Numbered from the stretch's first letter, positions 9,799 through 19,146 are shown. The stretch is 64,000 bases of DNA from Bacteroidales bacterium (GCA_017454335.1 JAFTDE010000027.1:1-64000); one strand, 5' to 3'. The notes: generated by a model from the sequence alone, not told the origin. Numbers and translations are program-made.

Positions 9799-10593
9799 CT
9801 AAATTTCGAGGACATCTCCGTCCTGCGCCGCGTAGGACTCCGGAAAAAGCGTCCGGGCTTCGTGCTCGAAGACTTCGAAATCACGCACGCGCGAAGAATA
9901 ATGGCCCAGCAGGAGCTTGCCGGCACCCGCATCGCGGGCGCACTGCGCCGCCTCCAGGGTGGTGGAATGGAAGTGCTCGGCCGCCTTGGACGCGAGTTCC
10001 TGCGGATAGGTGGATTCGTGGTACAGCACGTTCACGCCGGACACCCACTGCGCGAGTTCCGGGAAGGGCATCGTGTCGCTGCAATAGGCATACGAGCGCG
10101 GTGCGCGCTTCTGCATCGAGCGCTCGGACAGCTGTTCGTCGAAACGGAATCCGAAGCAGTCGATCTTGTGGCGCAGGGGGAAGGCGGACACCGACAGCGA
10201 GCGGTTCGTGTGCACCACTTCCGGTTCCTTCATCTTCAGGGGATGGTGCTCGATTTCGAAGTTCATCCCCTCGCCGAAATACGAAAGGTAGAACTTCAGC
10301 ACGGGACCGAAGCCGACGGGGGCATAGATGTGCAGGGTCGCCGTCCGGCCGTACATCGCCATCGTGGACAGCAGGCCGAACAACCCGAACAGGTGGTCTC
10401 CGTGCAGGTGCGACAGGAACAGGGCCTCCACCTTGACGAAGGAGAGGTGCATGCGGCGCATCTGCTGCTGGGTGCCCTCGCCGCAGTCGATCAAGAACAA
10501 GCGCCCGTGCACGTTGAGTGCCTGGGCGCTTGGGTTCCTATCAGAAATGGGCATAGCCGAAGCTGTGCCCATTATCGTCAGTGTGAAGTTCAT
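9799..10593 (-). CDS. rnz: Ribonuclease Z, with shortened mid-region
   Basis: A 264-residue metallo-beta-lactamase-fold enzyme for tRNA 3' maturation. It keeps GTASAMP, the HLHGDH zinc motif (62-67), YAYCSDT with a metal-binding Asp, and HSTTLEAAQCARDAGAGKLLLGHYSSR near the end. Family members are usually about 300-310 residues. Here FGFRFDEQLSERSMQKRAPRSYAY joins two conserved blocks with about 40 fewer residues than usual, in frame. The gene starts three bases after the rpsA stop, so it is probably co-transcribed with rpsA. Confidence 0.88.
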   Translation of the reverse strand: MNFTLTIMGTASAMPISDRNPSAQALNVHGRLFLIDCGEGTQQQMRRMHLSFVKVEALFLSHLHGDHLFGLFGLLSTMAMYGRTATLHIYAPVGFGPVLKFYLSYFGEGMNFEIEHHPLKMKEPEVVHTNRSLSVSAFPLRHKIDCFGFRFDEQLSERSMQKRAPRSYAYCSDTMPFPELAQWVSGVNVLYHESTYPQELASKAAEHFHSTTLEAAQCARDAGAGKLLLGHYSSRVRDFEVFEHEARTLFPESYAAQDGDVLEI

Positions 10594-10596
10594 CGA

Positions 10597-12837
10597 TTAC
10601 TCGCCTTTCTCGAGTTTCTCCTTGAGGGCGGCCAGGGCGTCGATGTCACCGAGGGTGGTCTTCTCCACGGCGGCGTTGACCTTCTTGACAGCCTTCTTGG
10701 TGGACTCGGTCTCGGCGGCGGCAGCCTTCTCCTTGACATCGGCGTAGGTACGCAGGTGGCTCAGGAGGATGCGGCGGGTGCTGCGGCGAAGCTCGATCAC
10801 CTTGAACGGAAGGGTCTCACCGACAGCGGCGCGCTTGCCATCTTCCTTGACGATCTCGCGGGTGAAGGCAAAACCTTCGGCCTCGCCGTCGAGGGTGATG
10901 TTGGCACCCTTGTCGGTGATGGAGGCGATGGTGCCCTCGATGACGGAACCGACAGGATACTTGGCCTCAACCTCATCCCAAGGGTTGGCAGTGAGCTGCT
11001 TGTGACCCAGGCTGAGTTTGTGGTTGGCCTCGTCGAAATCGAGGATCTGGACATCGATGACGTCACCGGAAGCGACAACCTCGGAAGGATGCTTGATCTT
11101 GTTCCAGCTCAGGTCGCTGATGTGGACAAGACCCTCGACACCGTCCTCCAGCTCGGCGAAGACGCCGAAGTTGGTGATGTTGCGCACGGTAGCCTTGTGC
11201 TGGCTGCCGACCGGGTACTTCTCGCGGATGCTCTCCCAAGGGTTGGCAGTGAGCTGCTTGAGTCCGAGGGAAATCTTGCGGGCCTCGCGGTCGATGGAGA
11301 GGATCTGGGCCTCCACCTCGTCGCCGACCTTCAGGAACTCCTGGGCGGAGTGCAGTCTGGGGGACCAGGACATCTCGGAGACGTGGACCAGGCCTTCGAC
11401 GCCGGGCTCGATCTCGATGAATGCACCGTAGTCGGCCAGCAGGATCACCTTACCGGTCACCTTGTCACCGACCTTGAGGTCAGGATTGAGGTTATCCCAC
11501 GGGTGCGGGGTCAGCTGCTTGAGACCCAGCGCGATGCGCTTCTGCTGCTCGTTGAAGTCGAGGACGACGACCTTGATCTTCTCGTCCAGGGAGACGACTT
11601 CCTCGGGATGGTTGACGCGGCCCCAGGAGAGGTCGGTGATGTGGATCAGACCGTCCACACCGCCGAGGTCGACGAACACACCGTAGTTGGTGATGTTCTT
11701 GACGACACCCTCGAGGATCTGTCCCTTCTCCAGCTTGCCGATGAGTTCGGCACGCTTCTGCTCCTGCTCGGCCTCGAGCAGCGCCTTGTGGGACACGACG
11801 ACATTGCGGAATTCCTGGTTGATCTTGACAATCTTGAAATCGATGGTCTGGTTGACATAGGCGTCGTAGTCGCGGATCGGCTTGATGTCGATCTGGCTGC
11901 CCGGCAGGAAGGCCTCGATGCCGAACACGTCGACGATCATGCCACCCTTGGTGCGGGTCTTGACGAAGCCCTTGACGACCTCGTCGTTGGCGAACGCCTC
12001 GTTGACTCTATCCCAAGACTTGAGGGCGCGGGCCTTGCGGTGCGACAGGACGAGCTGTCCCTTGCGGTCCTCGGCGGACTCGACATAGACCTCGACCTTG
12101 TCACCGACCTTCAGATCCGGATTGTAACGGAACTCAGGGGCGGCGATGACACCTTCGCTCTTGCCGCCGATGGTCACGACGACTTCACGCTTGTTGATGG
12201 CGGTCACCTCACCTTCGACGACCTCGTTCTCGACGACCTTGGAGAGGGTCTTGTCGTACGCCTCTTCGATCGCCTTCTTGTCGGACGTGCCGTAGATGTC
12301 TCCACCCTCGAAGGCTTCCCAGTCGAAGTCCTCGGGAGCCACGGACGCGTTCAGACGGGTCGCAGCCTTGGTTTCTTTCTTGGCGGGTTTTTCTTCTTCG
12401 GCGGCTTCGGCCTTGGGGGCCTCTTCAGCCTTGGGCTCTTCAGCCTTCGGGGCCTCTTCGGCCTTGGGGGCTTCTTCAGCCTTGGGCTCCTCGGCCGCGG
12501 GGGCCTCGGGAGCGATCTCGACAACCTCTGCCTCGGGGGCGTTGCTCATCACGGAGGCGATGCCGTTCTTGGCGGTCTCCTCGGATGCGTACATCTGGCT
12601 GGAGCCGATCACCTGGTGATTGCCGGACTTGAGGTTGAAGTGGAATTTGCCGTTCTCGGACTGAGAAAGGGCATAGCGGCTCTCCTCGACAGCGTTTTTC
12701 TTGACGGAGGCGATGCCGTTTTCGCAGGACTTCTTGGTGGTGTACATCTCGGAGGAGAGGATGATCTCACCGTTGTCTGCCTTGAGATTGAAATAGAACT
12801 GACCGTCCTTCGCGGTCTTGATCTCAAATTTTCCCAT
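10597..12837 (-). CDS. rpsA: Ribosomal protein S1 fused to two N-terminal DUF1508 (YegP-like) domains
   Basis: A 746-residue protein. Residues about 1-50 and 58-100 are two DUF1508/YegP modules (GQFYFNLKADNGEIILSSEMY and GKFHFNLKSGNHQVIGSSQMY, each with a following NGIASV). Residues about 101-160 are a low-complexity EAPKAEE linker. From DFDWEAFEGG (170) onward it is a full Bacteroidota S1 of about 580 residues with successive OB-fold S1 repeats (KNITNYGVFVDLGGVDGLIH, DYGAFIEIEPGVEGLVH, NFGVFAELEDGVEGLVH). S1 holds mRNA on the 30S subunit. The frame is continuous, no Met lies at the S1 boundary, and the promoter precedes the first DUF1508 module, so the fusion looks genuine. The role of the extra domains is unknown. 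Confidence 0.93.
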   Translation of the reverse strand: MGKFEIKTAKDGQFYFNLKADNGEIILSSEMYTTKKSCENGIASVKKNAVEESRYALSQSENGKFHFNLKSGNHQVIGSSQMYASEETAKNGIASVMSNAPEAEVVEIAPEAPAAEEPKAEEAPKAEEAPKAEEPKAEEAPKAEAAEEEKPAKKETKAATRLNASVAPEDFDWEAFEGGDIYGTSDKKAIEEAYDKTLSKVVENEVVEGEVTAINKREVVVTIGGKSEGVIAAPEFRYNPDLKVGDKVEVYVESAEDRKGQLVLSHRKARALKSWDRVNEAFANDEVVKGFVKTRTKGGMIVDVFGIEAFLPGSQIDIKPIRDYDAYVNQTIDFKIVKINQEFRNVVVSHKALLEAEQEQKRAELIGKLEKGQILEGVVKNITNYGVFVDLGGVDGLIHITDLSWGRVNHPEEVVSLDEKIKVVVLDFNEQQKRIALGLKQLTPHPWDNLNPDLKVGDKVTGKVILLADYGAFIEIEPGVEGLVHVSEMSWSPRLHSAQEFLKVGDEVEAQILSIDREARKISLGLKQLTANPWESIREKYPVGSQHKATVRNITNFGVFAELEDGVEGLVHISDLSWNKIKHPSEVVASGDVIDVQILDFDEANHKLSLGHKQLTANPWDEVEAKYPVGSVIEGTIASITDKGANITLDGEAEGFAFTREIVKEDGKRAAVGETLPFKVIELRRSTRRILLSHLRTYADVKEKAAAAETESTKKAVKKVNAAVEKTTLGDIDALAALKEKLEKGE

Positions 12838-12893
12838 TTGTTAAACTTAAAATTGCAAACAAATTAGTAGTTGAACATTATATTTTGAGCCTT

Positions 12894-12909
12894 GCGGGCG
12901 CATGCCCGC
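12894..12909 (-). promoter_or_regulatory. Hairpin in the rpsA leader
   Basis: GCGGGC and GCCCGC form a 6-bp GC stem with a GCAT loop, between the rpsA -7 box and its start codon. S1 genes are often autoregulated through their leaders, so this is a candidate site; only the pairing is seen. Confidence 0.35.
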
Positions 12910-12920
12910 GAAAAAGCGTG

Positions 12921-12928
12921 CAAATATA
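12921..12928 (-). promoter_or_regulatory. -7 box TATATTTG of rpsA
   Basis: On the minus strand this is a perfect TAnnTTTG match 83 bases before the rpsA ATG, giving a leader of roughly 80 nt. Confidence 0.6.
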
Positions 12929-12969
12929 GGAGATAATTTATTGATTTCCAAAAACCCGGGAATATTTAT

Positions 12970-12977
12970 TATCTTTA
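12970..12977 (+). promoter_or_regulatory. -7 box TATCTTTA of pnuC
   Basis: Seven of eight positions fit TAnnTTTG in both sequence and placement, 20 bases before the pnuC ATG. Confidence 0.45.
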
Positions 12978-12997
12978 CGACGAAAAACGATTTCGCT

Positions 12998-13621
12998 ATG
13001 CAAGACACGCTGCTTTGGCTCTACTCCGTCAGTTCCTGGATCCAGATCCTTTCGCTGGTCTCCGGAATCGTCTATATGGTGATGCAGATCTTCCAGCACA
13101 AGTGGATGTGGTACCTGTGCCTCGTCACCGCCACCGCCGCGCTGCTGGTCGCCCTGTCCAACCGCGCCGACGGGGTCTGGGCACCGCTGTGGGCACAGGT
13201 GCTGATGAACCTCTACTTCGACCTCACGGCCCTGATCGGAATCGTCCGCTGGAAGCGCCTCGACGCCCATTCGGAAGGGAAGATGCACATCGTTCCCCTC
13301 CACCGGCCCGAAGTGGTGCGCGCCAGCATCTTCGGGGTGGTCCTCGCCGCGGTGCTGGTCACCGTCCTGCACTTCACCAACGACCCGGCGCCGCTGCCCG
13401 ACGGACTTTCGCTGACCCTCAGTGTCATCGCCGCGTGGTTCCTGATGAAGTCCCACGTCGAGCAGTACTACCTGTGGATTGCAGCGGACTTGATCGTCAT
13501 CGTCCTGTATGCCGGGCAGGGCGCCTGGTGGATGGTCGTCCTGTATGTGTGCTACATCCTCTCGAGCGTCATCGGCATCCGCCACTGGCGGAAGAACGCC
13601 GTCGTCGTCGATCAGAAATAG
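12998..13621 (+). CDS. pnuC: PnuC-family nicotinamide riboside (NMN) transporter
   Basis: A 207-residue protein with about seven hydrophobic segments. The PnuC pattern is visible: the first helix ILSLVSGIVYMVMQIFQHKWMWYLCL, then WAQVLMNLYFDLTALIGIVRW, and a C-terminal half with EQYYLWIAADLIVIVLY and VCYILSSVIGIRHWRK. PnuC proteins carry the NAD precursor nicotinamide riboside by facilitated diffusion, though homologues carry thiamine or riboflavin. The ATG at 12998 was chosen over an upstream one at 12902 because a -7 box lies between them. No riboswitch was recognised upstream. It is convergent with the xylanase gene, nine bases away. Confidence 0.88.
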   Translation: MQDTLLWLYSVSSWIQILSLVSGIVYMVMQIFQHKWMWYLCLVTATAALLVALSNRADGVWAPLWAQVLMNLYFDLTALIGIVRWKRLDAHSEGKMHIVPLHRPEVVRASIFGVVLAAVLVTVLHFTNDPAPLPDGLSLTLSVIAAWFLMKSHVEQYYLWIAADLIVIVLYAGQGAWWMVVLYVCYILSSVIGIRHWRKNAVVVDQK

Positions 13622-13630
13622 CCCCAGGGA

Positions 13631-15793
13631 TCATTTCTTCTTGAACAGCATCGGAGCCATCTCCAGCAGACTGCGCCGCCATGTCAGGAACTCGTGCGCC
13701 GTCCCTTCGGAGACATAACCCTTCACGTTGAATCCCGCCGCGCGCAGCGCTTCGGTCGCCTGCAGCACGCCGGCGGGGTTTTCCTTGCTGCCGCAGCTCA
13801 TGAAGATGCCGTACACCTGGTTCTTGTCCTTGATGTCGTCGGGCAGGTAGGTGCCGCCGCTCAGCAGGCCGTAGTATCCGAACACCTCGGGACGGGCCAG
13901 CGTGATGGCCTTGGTCTCCATGCCGCCCATCGACAGGCCGGCCATGGCGCGGTGCTTCTTGTCGGCGTAGGTCTTGAAATGGCTGTCGATGTACGGGACC
14001 AGCTCGTCCACCAGGACGGTCTGGAAGGCATCGTACGAGAATCCGCGCAGGCCGCCGGTCCGGGGACCGTTGGTCATGCCGTAGGTCATCACGATGATGA
14101 AGGGATCGATCTTGCCGTCGGCGATCAGGTTGTCCATGATCAGGTTGGCGTGGCCCTGGACGGACCATGCGGTCTCATCCTCGCCCCAGCCGTGCTGGAG
14201 GTACAGCACCGGGAACTTCTGCTTGGGCTTGTCGTTGTAGGTCGGCGGCGTGTACACCATTGCGCGGCGCAGGCAGTTCGTGCTCGGCGACCAGAACAGC
14301 ACCTGTTCCACCTTGCCGTGCGGAACGTCGCGCTCGGCGTAGAAGGCCTGGTCGTGCGCGGGGATCTCGATGCCGCTCTCCCAGCGCGTCGATCCGTAGT
14401 AATTGTTGGTGCCGGGGTCGTTGAAGACACCGCCGTCGATCGTCAGGTGGTAGTAGTGGAAGCCCTCGTCCATCGGGCCCGCGGTGGTTCCCCACCACTT
14501 GCCGTCCTCGCCCTTGCGCAGCACGGTTCCGCCGCTGCCGCCCAGGCCCAGGCTGACGATGACCGACTTGGCCTCGGGTGCATCGATGCAGAAGCGGGCG
14601 TATCCCTGGGAATTGACCTGCGGATACTCCTGGAAGGGCTGGTTCTTGCTGGAAGGAACGAAATCTTCCTTGACCACGGCCTTGTCCAGCGCCGGGTCGA
14701 AATTCTTGACGGCGTTGTAGGCCTGTTTCGGACGGTAGTTGGCGTCGAACAGCAGCGGATAGTTGTTCGCGCCCAGCCAGGAATCCCGGTCGGAGAGGTT
14801 CCAGAAGGTGACGCACTCGATGTCATCCTTGTGCTTGCGCAGCACGCGGAAGATGCGGCTGTACTGGTCCGTCAGCAGGGTCTGCTGCCAGGCCGGCGGG
14901 ACGGGAGCCTCACCCTGGCTGAAACGCAGGCCGCCGCCTGACTCGGTGTTGACGCGCACGTCCAGTTCGGTCATGTGGATGTGGTCCACGACCTCGGCGT
15001 ACTTGGAAATGGCGGCGTCGATGGCCTCCTCGGTCGGCGAATAGATGTTATAGTGGCCCTGCATGCCGAATCCGTCGATCGGCACGCCGGCGGCCTTCAT
15101 CTCCCGGATCATCGTGCAGATGCGCTCGCACTTGCCGGGATCGGTCTCGTTGTAGTCGTTGTAGAACAGCAGGGCGTTCGGATCGGCCTCCCGGGCGTAC
15201 TCGAAGGCCTTGCGGATGAACTCATCCCCGGCGATCTGGAACATCGGGGACTGGCGGTACGGGCTCTGGCCGGGACGGACGTTGTCGGCGATCGCCTCGT
15301 TGACGACATCCCAGGCATAGACGATGTCCTTGTAGCGGGAGACCACGGCCTGGATGTGCTGCTTCATGTTCTTGTAGAAGGCTTCCTTGGACAGCAGGTT
15401 TCCCTTCTCGTCCTGGTACATCCAGGCACCGACCTGGCTGTGCCACATCAGGCAGTGGCCGCGGAGCTTGATGCCGTTCTGGCGGCAGAAGTCCGCGATC
15501 CTGTCCGCGCGCTCCCAGTTGTACACCCCGCTCTGCGGTTCGGTGGGCTGGGGTTTCATGTCGTTCTCGGCCGTGATGCTGTTGAACTGTTTCTTGATCA
15601 GCGCGATCTGGTCGGCATCGGTGACGTTCCGCTGGTTCACGGCGACACCGATCATGAAGTAATCGGAATAGGCGTCCTTGAGGCCCGTCGGGTCCTCGGG
15701 GACAGGCCGCCCGAAGCCAGCAGGCTGGGCGGCAAGCGTTCCGGCCGCCAGGAAGGCCGCCAGGAGGACGCTCCAGATACGATGCGATTTCAT
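13631..15793 (-). CDS. Bifunctional xylanase-esterase (GH10 plus CE1)
   Basis: A 720-residue secreted enzyme (signal peptide about 1-22, ending AAQ). Residues about 35-368 are a GH10 endo-beta-1,4-xylanase: acid/base E166 in WDVVNEAI, nucleophile E276 in HMTELDVR, plus the RGHCLMWHSQ motif. After about 374 comes an Ig-like E-set/CBM48-type region, then a CE1 feruloyl or acetyl esterase domain with nucleophile S621 (GLSMGGME) and His700 (GTAHEF). Pairing xylanase with esterase lets one chain cut the backbone and remove side groups. The esterase half is nearly a copy of the stand-alone gene at 20126-21271. It is the last gene of the xylan operon. Confidence 0.95.
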   Translation of the reverse strand: MKSHRIWSVLLAAFLAAGTLAAQPAGFGRPVPEDPTGLKDAYSDYFMIGVAVNQRNVTDADQIALIKKQFNSITAENDMKPQPTEPQSGVYNWERADRIADFCRQNGIKLRGHCLMWHSQVGAWMYQDEKGNLLSKEAFYKNMKQHIQAVVSRYKDIVYAWDVVNEAIADNVRPGQSPYRQSPMFQIAGDEFIRKAFEYAREADPNALLFYNDYNETDPGKCERICTMIREMKAAGVPIDGFGMQGHYNIYSPTEEAIDAAISKYAEVVDHIHMTELDVRVNTESGGGLRFSQGEAPVPPAWQQTLLTDQYSRIFRVLRKHKDDIECVTFWNLSDRDSWLGANNYPLLFDANYRPKQAYNAVKNFDPALDKAVVKEDFVPSSKNQPFQEYPQVNSQGYARFCIDAPEAKSVIVSLGLGGSGGTVLRKGEDGKWWGTTAGPMDEGFHYYHLTIDGGVFNDPGTNNYYGSTRWESGIEIPAHDQAFYAERDVPHGKVEQVLFWSPSTNCLRRAMVYTPPTYNDKPKQKFPVLYLQHGWGEDETAWSVQGHANLIMDNLIADGKIDPFIIVMTYGMTNGPRTGGLRGFSYDAFQTVLVDELVPYIDSHFKTYADKKHRAMAGLSMGGMETKAITLARPEVFGYYGLLSGGTYLPDDIKDKNQVYGIFMSCGSKENPAGVLQATEALRAAGFNVKGYVSEGTAHEFLTWRRSLLEMAPMLFKKK

Positions 15794-15812
15794 AAAACTG
15801 ATTATTAGGTGG

Positions 15813-18113
15813 TTAGAGTTTCAGTTCACTGATTTCAACGCCGAGGAAGGCGTCGCTGACCGGCCAGGCCTGGGCCTTGGCCAGCTTGAACGTCGCCGAG
15901 GCGGGGATGCACTCCGCGTTCTGGCCGAACTGCACGCTGTAGGTGCCGGCCGCCGCTTCCCAGCGGTTGAGCGCCTCGTTGAACGAGGCCAGTTCGTAGG
16001 CGGAGACACGGAAGCTCAGGGTCTGGCTCTCACCCGGCTGCAGCAGGCGGGTCTTGCCGAAAGCCTTGAGTTCCCGGACCGGCTTGACCAGGCCGCCGGC
16101 GGGAGCGCCGACATACAGCTGGACGACTTCCTTGCCCGCTACCTTGCCCGTGTTGGTCACAGTGACCGAGGCGGTGAATCCGTCCCCGGAGGCCTTGACG
16201 ACGGGACGCGAGAAGTTGAAGTCCGTGTAGGACAAGCCGAATCCGAAGGGGTACGACACGCTGCGGCCGGCGGTACCGAAGAAGCGGTAACCGACCCAGA
16301 TACCCTCTTCGTAACGCGTGACGTCCACATCCTTCAGCGGGGTGCGGCGGTTCTGGGAGACTGCGTTGCGGTTGTAATCGTACGGGAAGTTCAGCGAAGA
16401 CGGATGGTCGAAATAGTTCTCCGGGAAGGTCATCGGCAGGCGGCCGGACGGGTTGATGCGGCCCGCGATGATGTCCGCGACGGCGTTGGCGCCCTCCTGT
16501 CCCGGGGACCAGGGCAGCAGGACGGCGTCGGCGAGGTGCTTCCAGGAACTGGTCTCGATCACGCCGCCGATGTTCAGCACGACGATGAGTTTCTTGCCGG
16601 CCCGGTGGTAGGCATTGGCGATGTCCGTCAGCAGGGTGCGCTCGGTGTCCGTCAGCTCGAAGTCATCCACCAGACGGCGGTCCGCCCCTTCCCCGGCGTT
16701 GCGGCCGATCACCAGCACGGCGGCGTCGTTGCGCGCCGCCTGGGCCTCGATGGCGGCCTTCGGCACGGGAATCTCGGCGTATTTGCCGCTGCGCACGTTG
16801 GGGGAAGACAGGCGCCGCTGGGCCAGGTCATAGGCCATGTAGGCCTTGTAGTATTCGGTCAGGCTAGGATCCAGCTTGAATCCGGCATTCTCCAGGCCGT
16901 CGACCATGTTCACGACATAGGCCTTGTTGACGTTGCCGGAACCGGTGCCGCCCGCCACGAAATCGATCGAGCCGATGCCGTAGAGGGCCAGCTGCTCCGT
17001 TCCCTGCAAGGGCAGGGTCCCCTGGACGTTGCGCAGCATGACGACGGACTCGCCGGCCGCCTCACGCGCGACGCGGGCGTGCGCCTTCAGGTCGGGTGCA
17101 TTGCTGTAGGCATATCCCCGGAAAGTGGGCGTCTTGACGATGTAATTCAGCATGTTCCGGACGTTGCGGTCCAGATCGTCCTGCGAGAGGGATCCGTCCC
17201 GGACCGCCGCGATGATGCGGTCGATCTCGGTCTGGTTGCCCGGCTCCATCAGGTCGTTGCCGGCCGCGGCGGACTTGACCGTCCCGGCCTTGCTGCCCCA
17301 GTCCGTCATCACGATGCCCTCGAATCCCCAGTCGTCCCGCAGGACCTTGGTCAGCAGGTCCTCGCTCTGCTGGGTGTATTCGCCGTCCAGCCGGTTGTAC
17401 GAAGACATCACCGTCCAGGGACGGGCCTTGGTGATGGCGATTTCGAAGTTCTTGAGATACAGTTCACGCAGGGCACGCGCGCTCGCGACGGTTTCGTCCT
17501 CGTTGCGGTTCGTCTCCTGGTTGTTGGTCGCATAGTGCTTGATCGAAGTGCCGACCCCGTTGGACTGGACGCCCTGGATGTAGGCGGCGGCCATGTTTCC
17601 CGACAGGACGGGATCTTCGGAGAAGTACTCGAAATTGCGTCCGCACAGCGGGTTGCGGTGCAGGTTCACGCCAGGTGCCAGCAGGACGTCCACGCCGTAC
17701 TCCAGCACCTCATTGCCCATCGCCGTGGTCACGCGGGTCACCAGATCGACGTCCCAGGACGACGCCAGCGCTGTGCCGACCGGGAATCCGGTGCAGTAGA
17801 AGGTCTTGTCCGTCCCCTGGCGGGTCGGGCTGATGCGCAGGCCGGCGGGGCCGTCCGCCAGATAAGTCACGGGAATGCCCAGGCGGGGAATCGCCCGGGT
17901 GTTGCCCGCGGCACCCTGGACGGGTCCCATGGCCTGCCCGGAGGTCACGCCGTTCACGGTGGCGGCCCGGGCGCCGCCGACCAGCAGGGTTGCTTTTTCT
18001 TCCAGGGTCATCGCGGCGAGCACCTCGTCGATGTTGTCCCGGGTCAGTTTGGGCTGGGCCAGACTCGTTGCCGTGAGGGTCACGGCGCCCAGCAGCAGGA
18101 GGATCTTTTTCAT
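15813..18113 (-). CDS. GH3 beta-glucosidase/xylosidase
   Basis: A 766-residue secreted glycoside hydrolase family 3 enzyme with a signal peptide of about 20 residues. The substrate-binding KHYA (192-195) and the catalytic nucleophile D271 in VMTDWGS are present. The second alpha/beta domain spans about 350-590, and the C-terminal fibronectin-III-like domain reads VTNTGKVAGKEVVQLYVGAP. Such enzymes release terminal glucose or xylose, here probably from oligosaccharides made by the adjacent xylanase; the exact sugar cannot be read from sequence. Gaps of 1 and 19 bases to its neighbours place it inside the operon. Confidence 0.94.
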   Translation of the reverse strand: MKKILLLLGAVTLTATSLAQPKLTRDNIDEVLAAMTLEEKATLLVGGARAATVNGVTSGQAMGPVQGAAGNTRAIPRLGIPVTYLADGPAGLRISPTRQGTDKTFYCTGFPVGTALASSWDVDLVTRVTTAMGNEVLEYGVDVLLAPGVNLHRNPLCGRNFEYFSEDPVLSGNMAAAYIQGVQSNGVGTSIKHYATNNQETNRNEDETVASARALRELYLKNFEIAITKARPWTVMSSYNRLDGEYTQQSEDLLTKVLRDDWGFEGIVMTDWGSKAGTVKSAAAGNDLMEPGNQTEIDRIIAAVRDGSLSQDDLDRNVRNMLNYIVKTPTFRGYAYSNAPDLKAHARVAREAAGESVVMLRNVQGTLPLQGTEQLALYGIGSIDFVAGGTGSGNVNKAYVVNMVDGLENAGFKLDPSLTEYYKAYMAYDLAQRRLSSPNVRSGKYAEIPVPKAAIEAQAARNDAAVLVIGRNAGEGADRRLVDDFELTDTERTLLTDIANAYHRAGKKLIVVLNIGGVIETSSWKHLADAVLLPWSPGQEGANAVADIIAGRINPSGRLPMTFPENYFDHPSSLNFPYDYNRNAVSQNRRTPLKDVDVTRYEEGIWVGYRFFGTAGRSVSYPFGFGLSYTDFNFSRPVVKASGDGFTASVTVTNTGKVAGKEVVQLYVGAPAGGLVKPVRELKAFGKTRLLQPGESQTLSFRVSAYELASFNEALNRWEAAAGTYSVQFGQNAECIPASATFKLAKAQAWPVSDAFLGVEISELKL

Positions 18114-18114
18114 G

Positions 18115-19146
18115 CTATTTCAATGTGGTTTGGAAAAATTCCATGATGCGGTCCTGGACCTCCAGCCCGCAGTGGTGCGGACCTTCGAAGAACTCGGTCT
18201 GCAGGGCGCCGGATGCGCCGGCTGCGCTGTAGATGTCCTGCATCTGCGCATAGGCGGCCTCGACCGACCAGACCGGGAACAGCTTGTCCTGCGTGCCGGC
18301 CAGGAAGAGGTAGGGCTTGGGAGCGAGCTTGCGCGCGATGTCCGGGAAGTCGTAGTTGTCGCGCAGGCGCGGGATGTACATCGAGTAGTCGGACGCCTTC
18401 AGCGGCAGGGCGACCGTCTCCTTGAGCGTCATCCAGCACAGGGCGACGCCGGTCTTGACCAGGGGGCAGAACCCCGTCAGCATCCAGCTGCGGTGTGCGC
18501 CCATCGACCAGCCGAAAGCGCCGATGCGCTCCGCGTCCACGCAGTCCAGGCCCGCCAGCAGGGCGGCGGCGGTGCTGTCTTCCTGCATGGTCTGTTCGGC
18601 CCAGACGATGCCCAGGCGGGCGAGGCTGTCATACACGGCCCGCTGGCCCTCATACACGGCGTCCTTGACCGCCCGCATGTCCCCGGGCTCGCCGGCGAAC
18701 TGCATCCGGGCATAGCGCTGGGTCAGTTCCGTGCTGCGGGATCCCCAGTAGCGCTGGTCCGGAACGATCACGACATAGCCTTCGGCCGCCAGCCGGTCAC
18801 CGAAGAAGACCCCGTCGAAATTCGAGCTCCACTGCTCGGCCGAGCGGCGGGTGTATTCGGGGGCGGAAGGCAGCGGGCGGACCAGCTTCTCCTTGCCGAT
18901 GTCGAAGCGGGCACCGTGGTCGTGCAGCAGCACCAGGCCGGGGCGCGGGTCTTTGCGGGAAGCGCCGTCCGGCACCAGCAGGTAGGACTGGACGAGCTCC
19001 CCGTCATTGACCGGATACTCGACCAGCATGCACTTGTAACCTTCGCGCTGTTCTGTCTCCAGGACCTTCATCCCGGTCAGCGGACGCGAGCAGGACACCG
19101 GCAGCAGCGCCAGCATCAACAAAAAAGCGATATGAAACTGTTTCAT
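18115..19146 (-). CDS. Alpha/beta hydrolase lipoprotein, probable carbohydrate esterase
   Basis: A 343-residue lipoprotein (lipobox LLPVSC, Cys19). It has an alpha/beta hydrolase fold with LLVPDG, a HDHGARFD oxyanion region, nucleophile elbow GAFGWSMGAHR, late Asp in FLAGTQDKLF and catalytic His in EGPHHCGLE. It resembles dienelactone-hydrolase/Abhydrolase_7 esterases found in polysaccharide loci. The ATG at 19146 gives the signal peptide; a longer frame starting at 19191 does not. It is one base upstream of the GH3 gene and likely deacylates xylan decorations. The substrate is inferred from context only. Confidence 0.82.
   Translation of the reverse strand: MKQFHIAFLLMLALLPVSCSRPLTGMKVLETEQREGYKCMLVEYPVNDGELVQSYLLVPDGASRKDPRPGLVLLHDHGARFDIGKEKLVRPLPSAPEYTRRSAEQWSSNFDGVFFGDRLAAEGYVVIVPDQRYWGSRSTELTQRYARMQFAGEPGDMRAVKDAVYEGQRAVYDSLARLGIVWAEQTMQEDSTAAALLAGLDCVDAERIGAFGWSMGAHRSWMLTGFCPLVKTGVALCWMTLKETVALPLKASDYSMYIPRLRDNYDFPDIARKLAPKPYLFLAGTQDKLFPVWSVEAAYAQMQDIYSAAGASGALQTEFFEGPHHCGLEVQDRIMEFFQTTLK

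Noticed and set aside
10597..12837. DUF1508-S1 fusion considered as two genes or an assembly error
   Set aside because: One uninterrupted frame, no internal start at the S1 border, and the promoter lies before the first module.
9862..12867. A 1001-codon plus-strand ORF across rnz and rpsA
   Set aside because: It is antisense to two genes with clear family motifs and reads as His/Val/Asp-rich low-complexity sequence, a typical shadow in GC-rich DNA.
15678..18146. An 822-codon plus-strand ORF opposite the GH3 gene
   Set aside because: Antisense shadow of a gene with an intact catalytic motif set.
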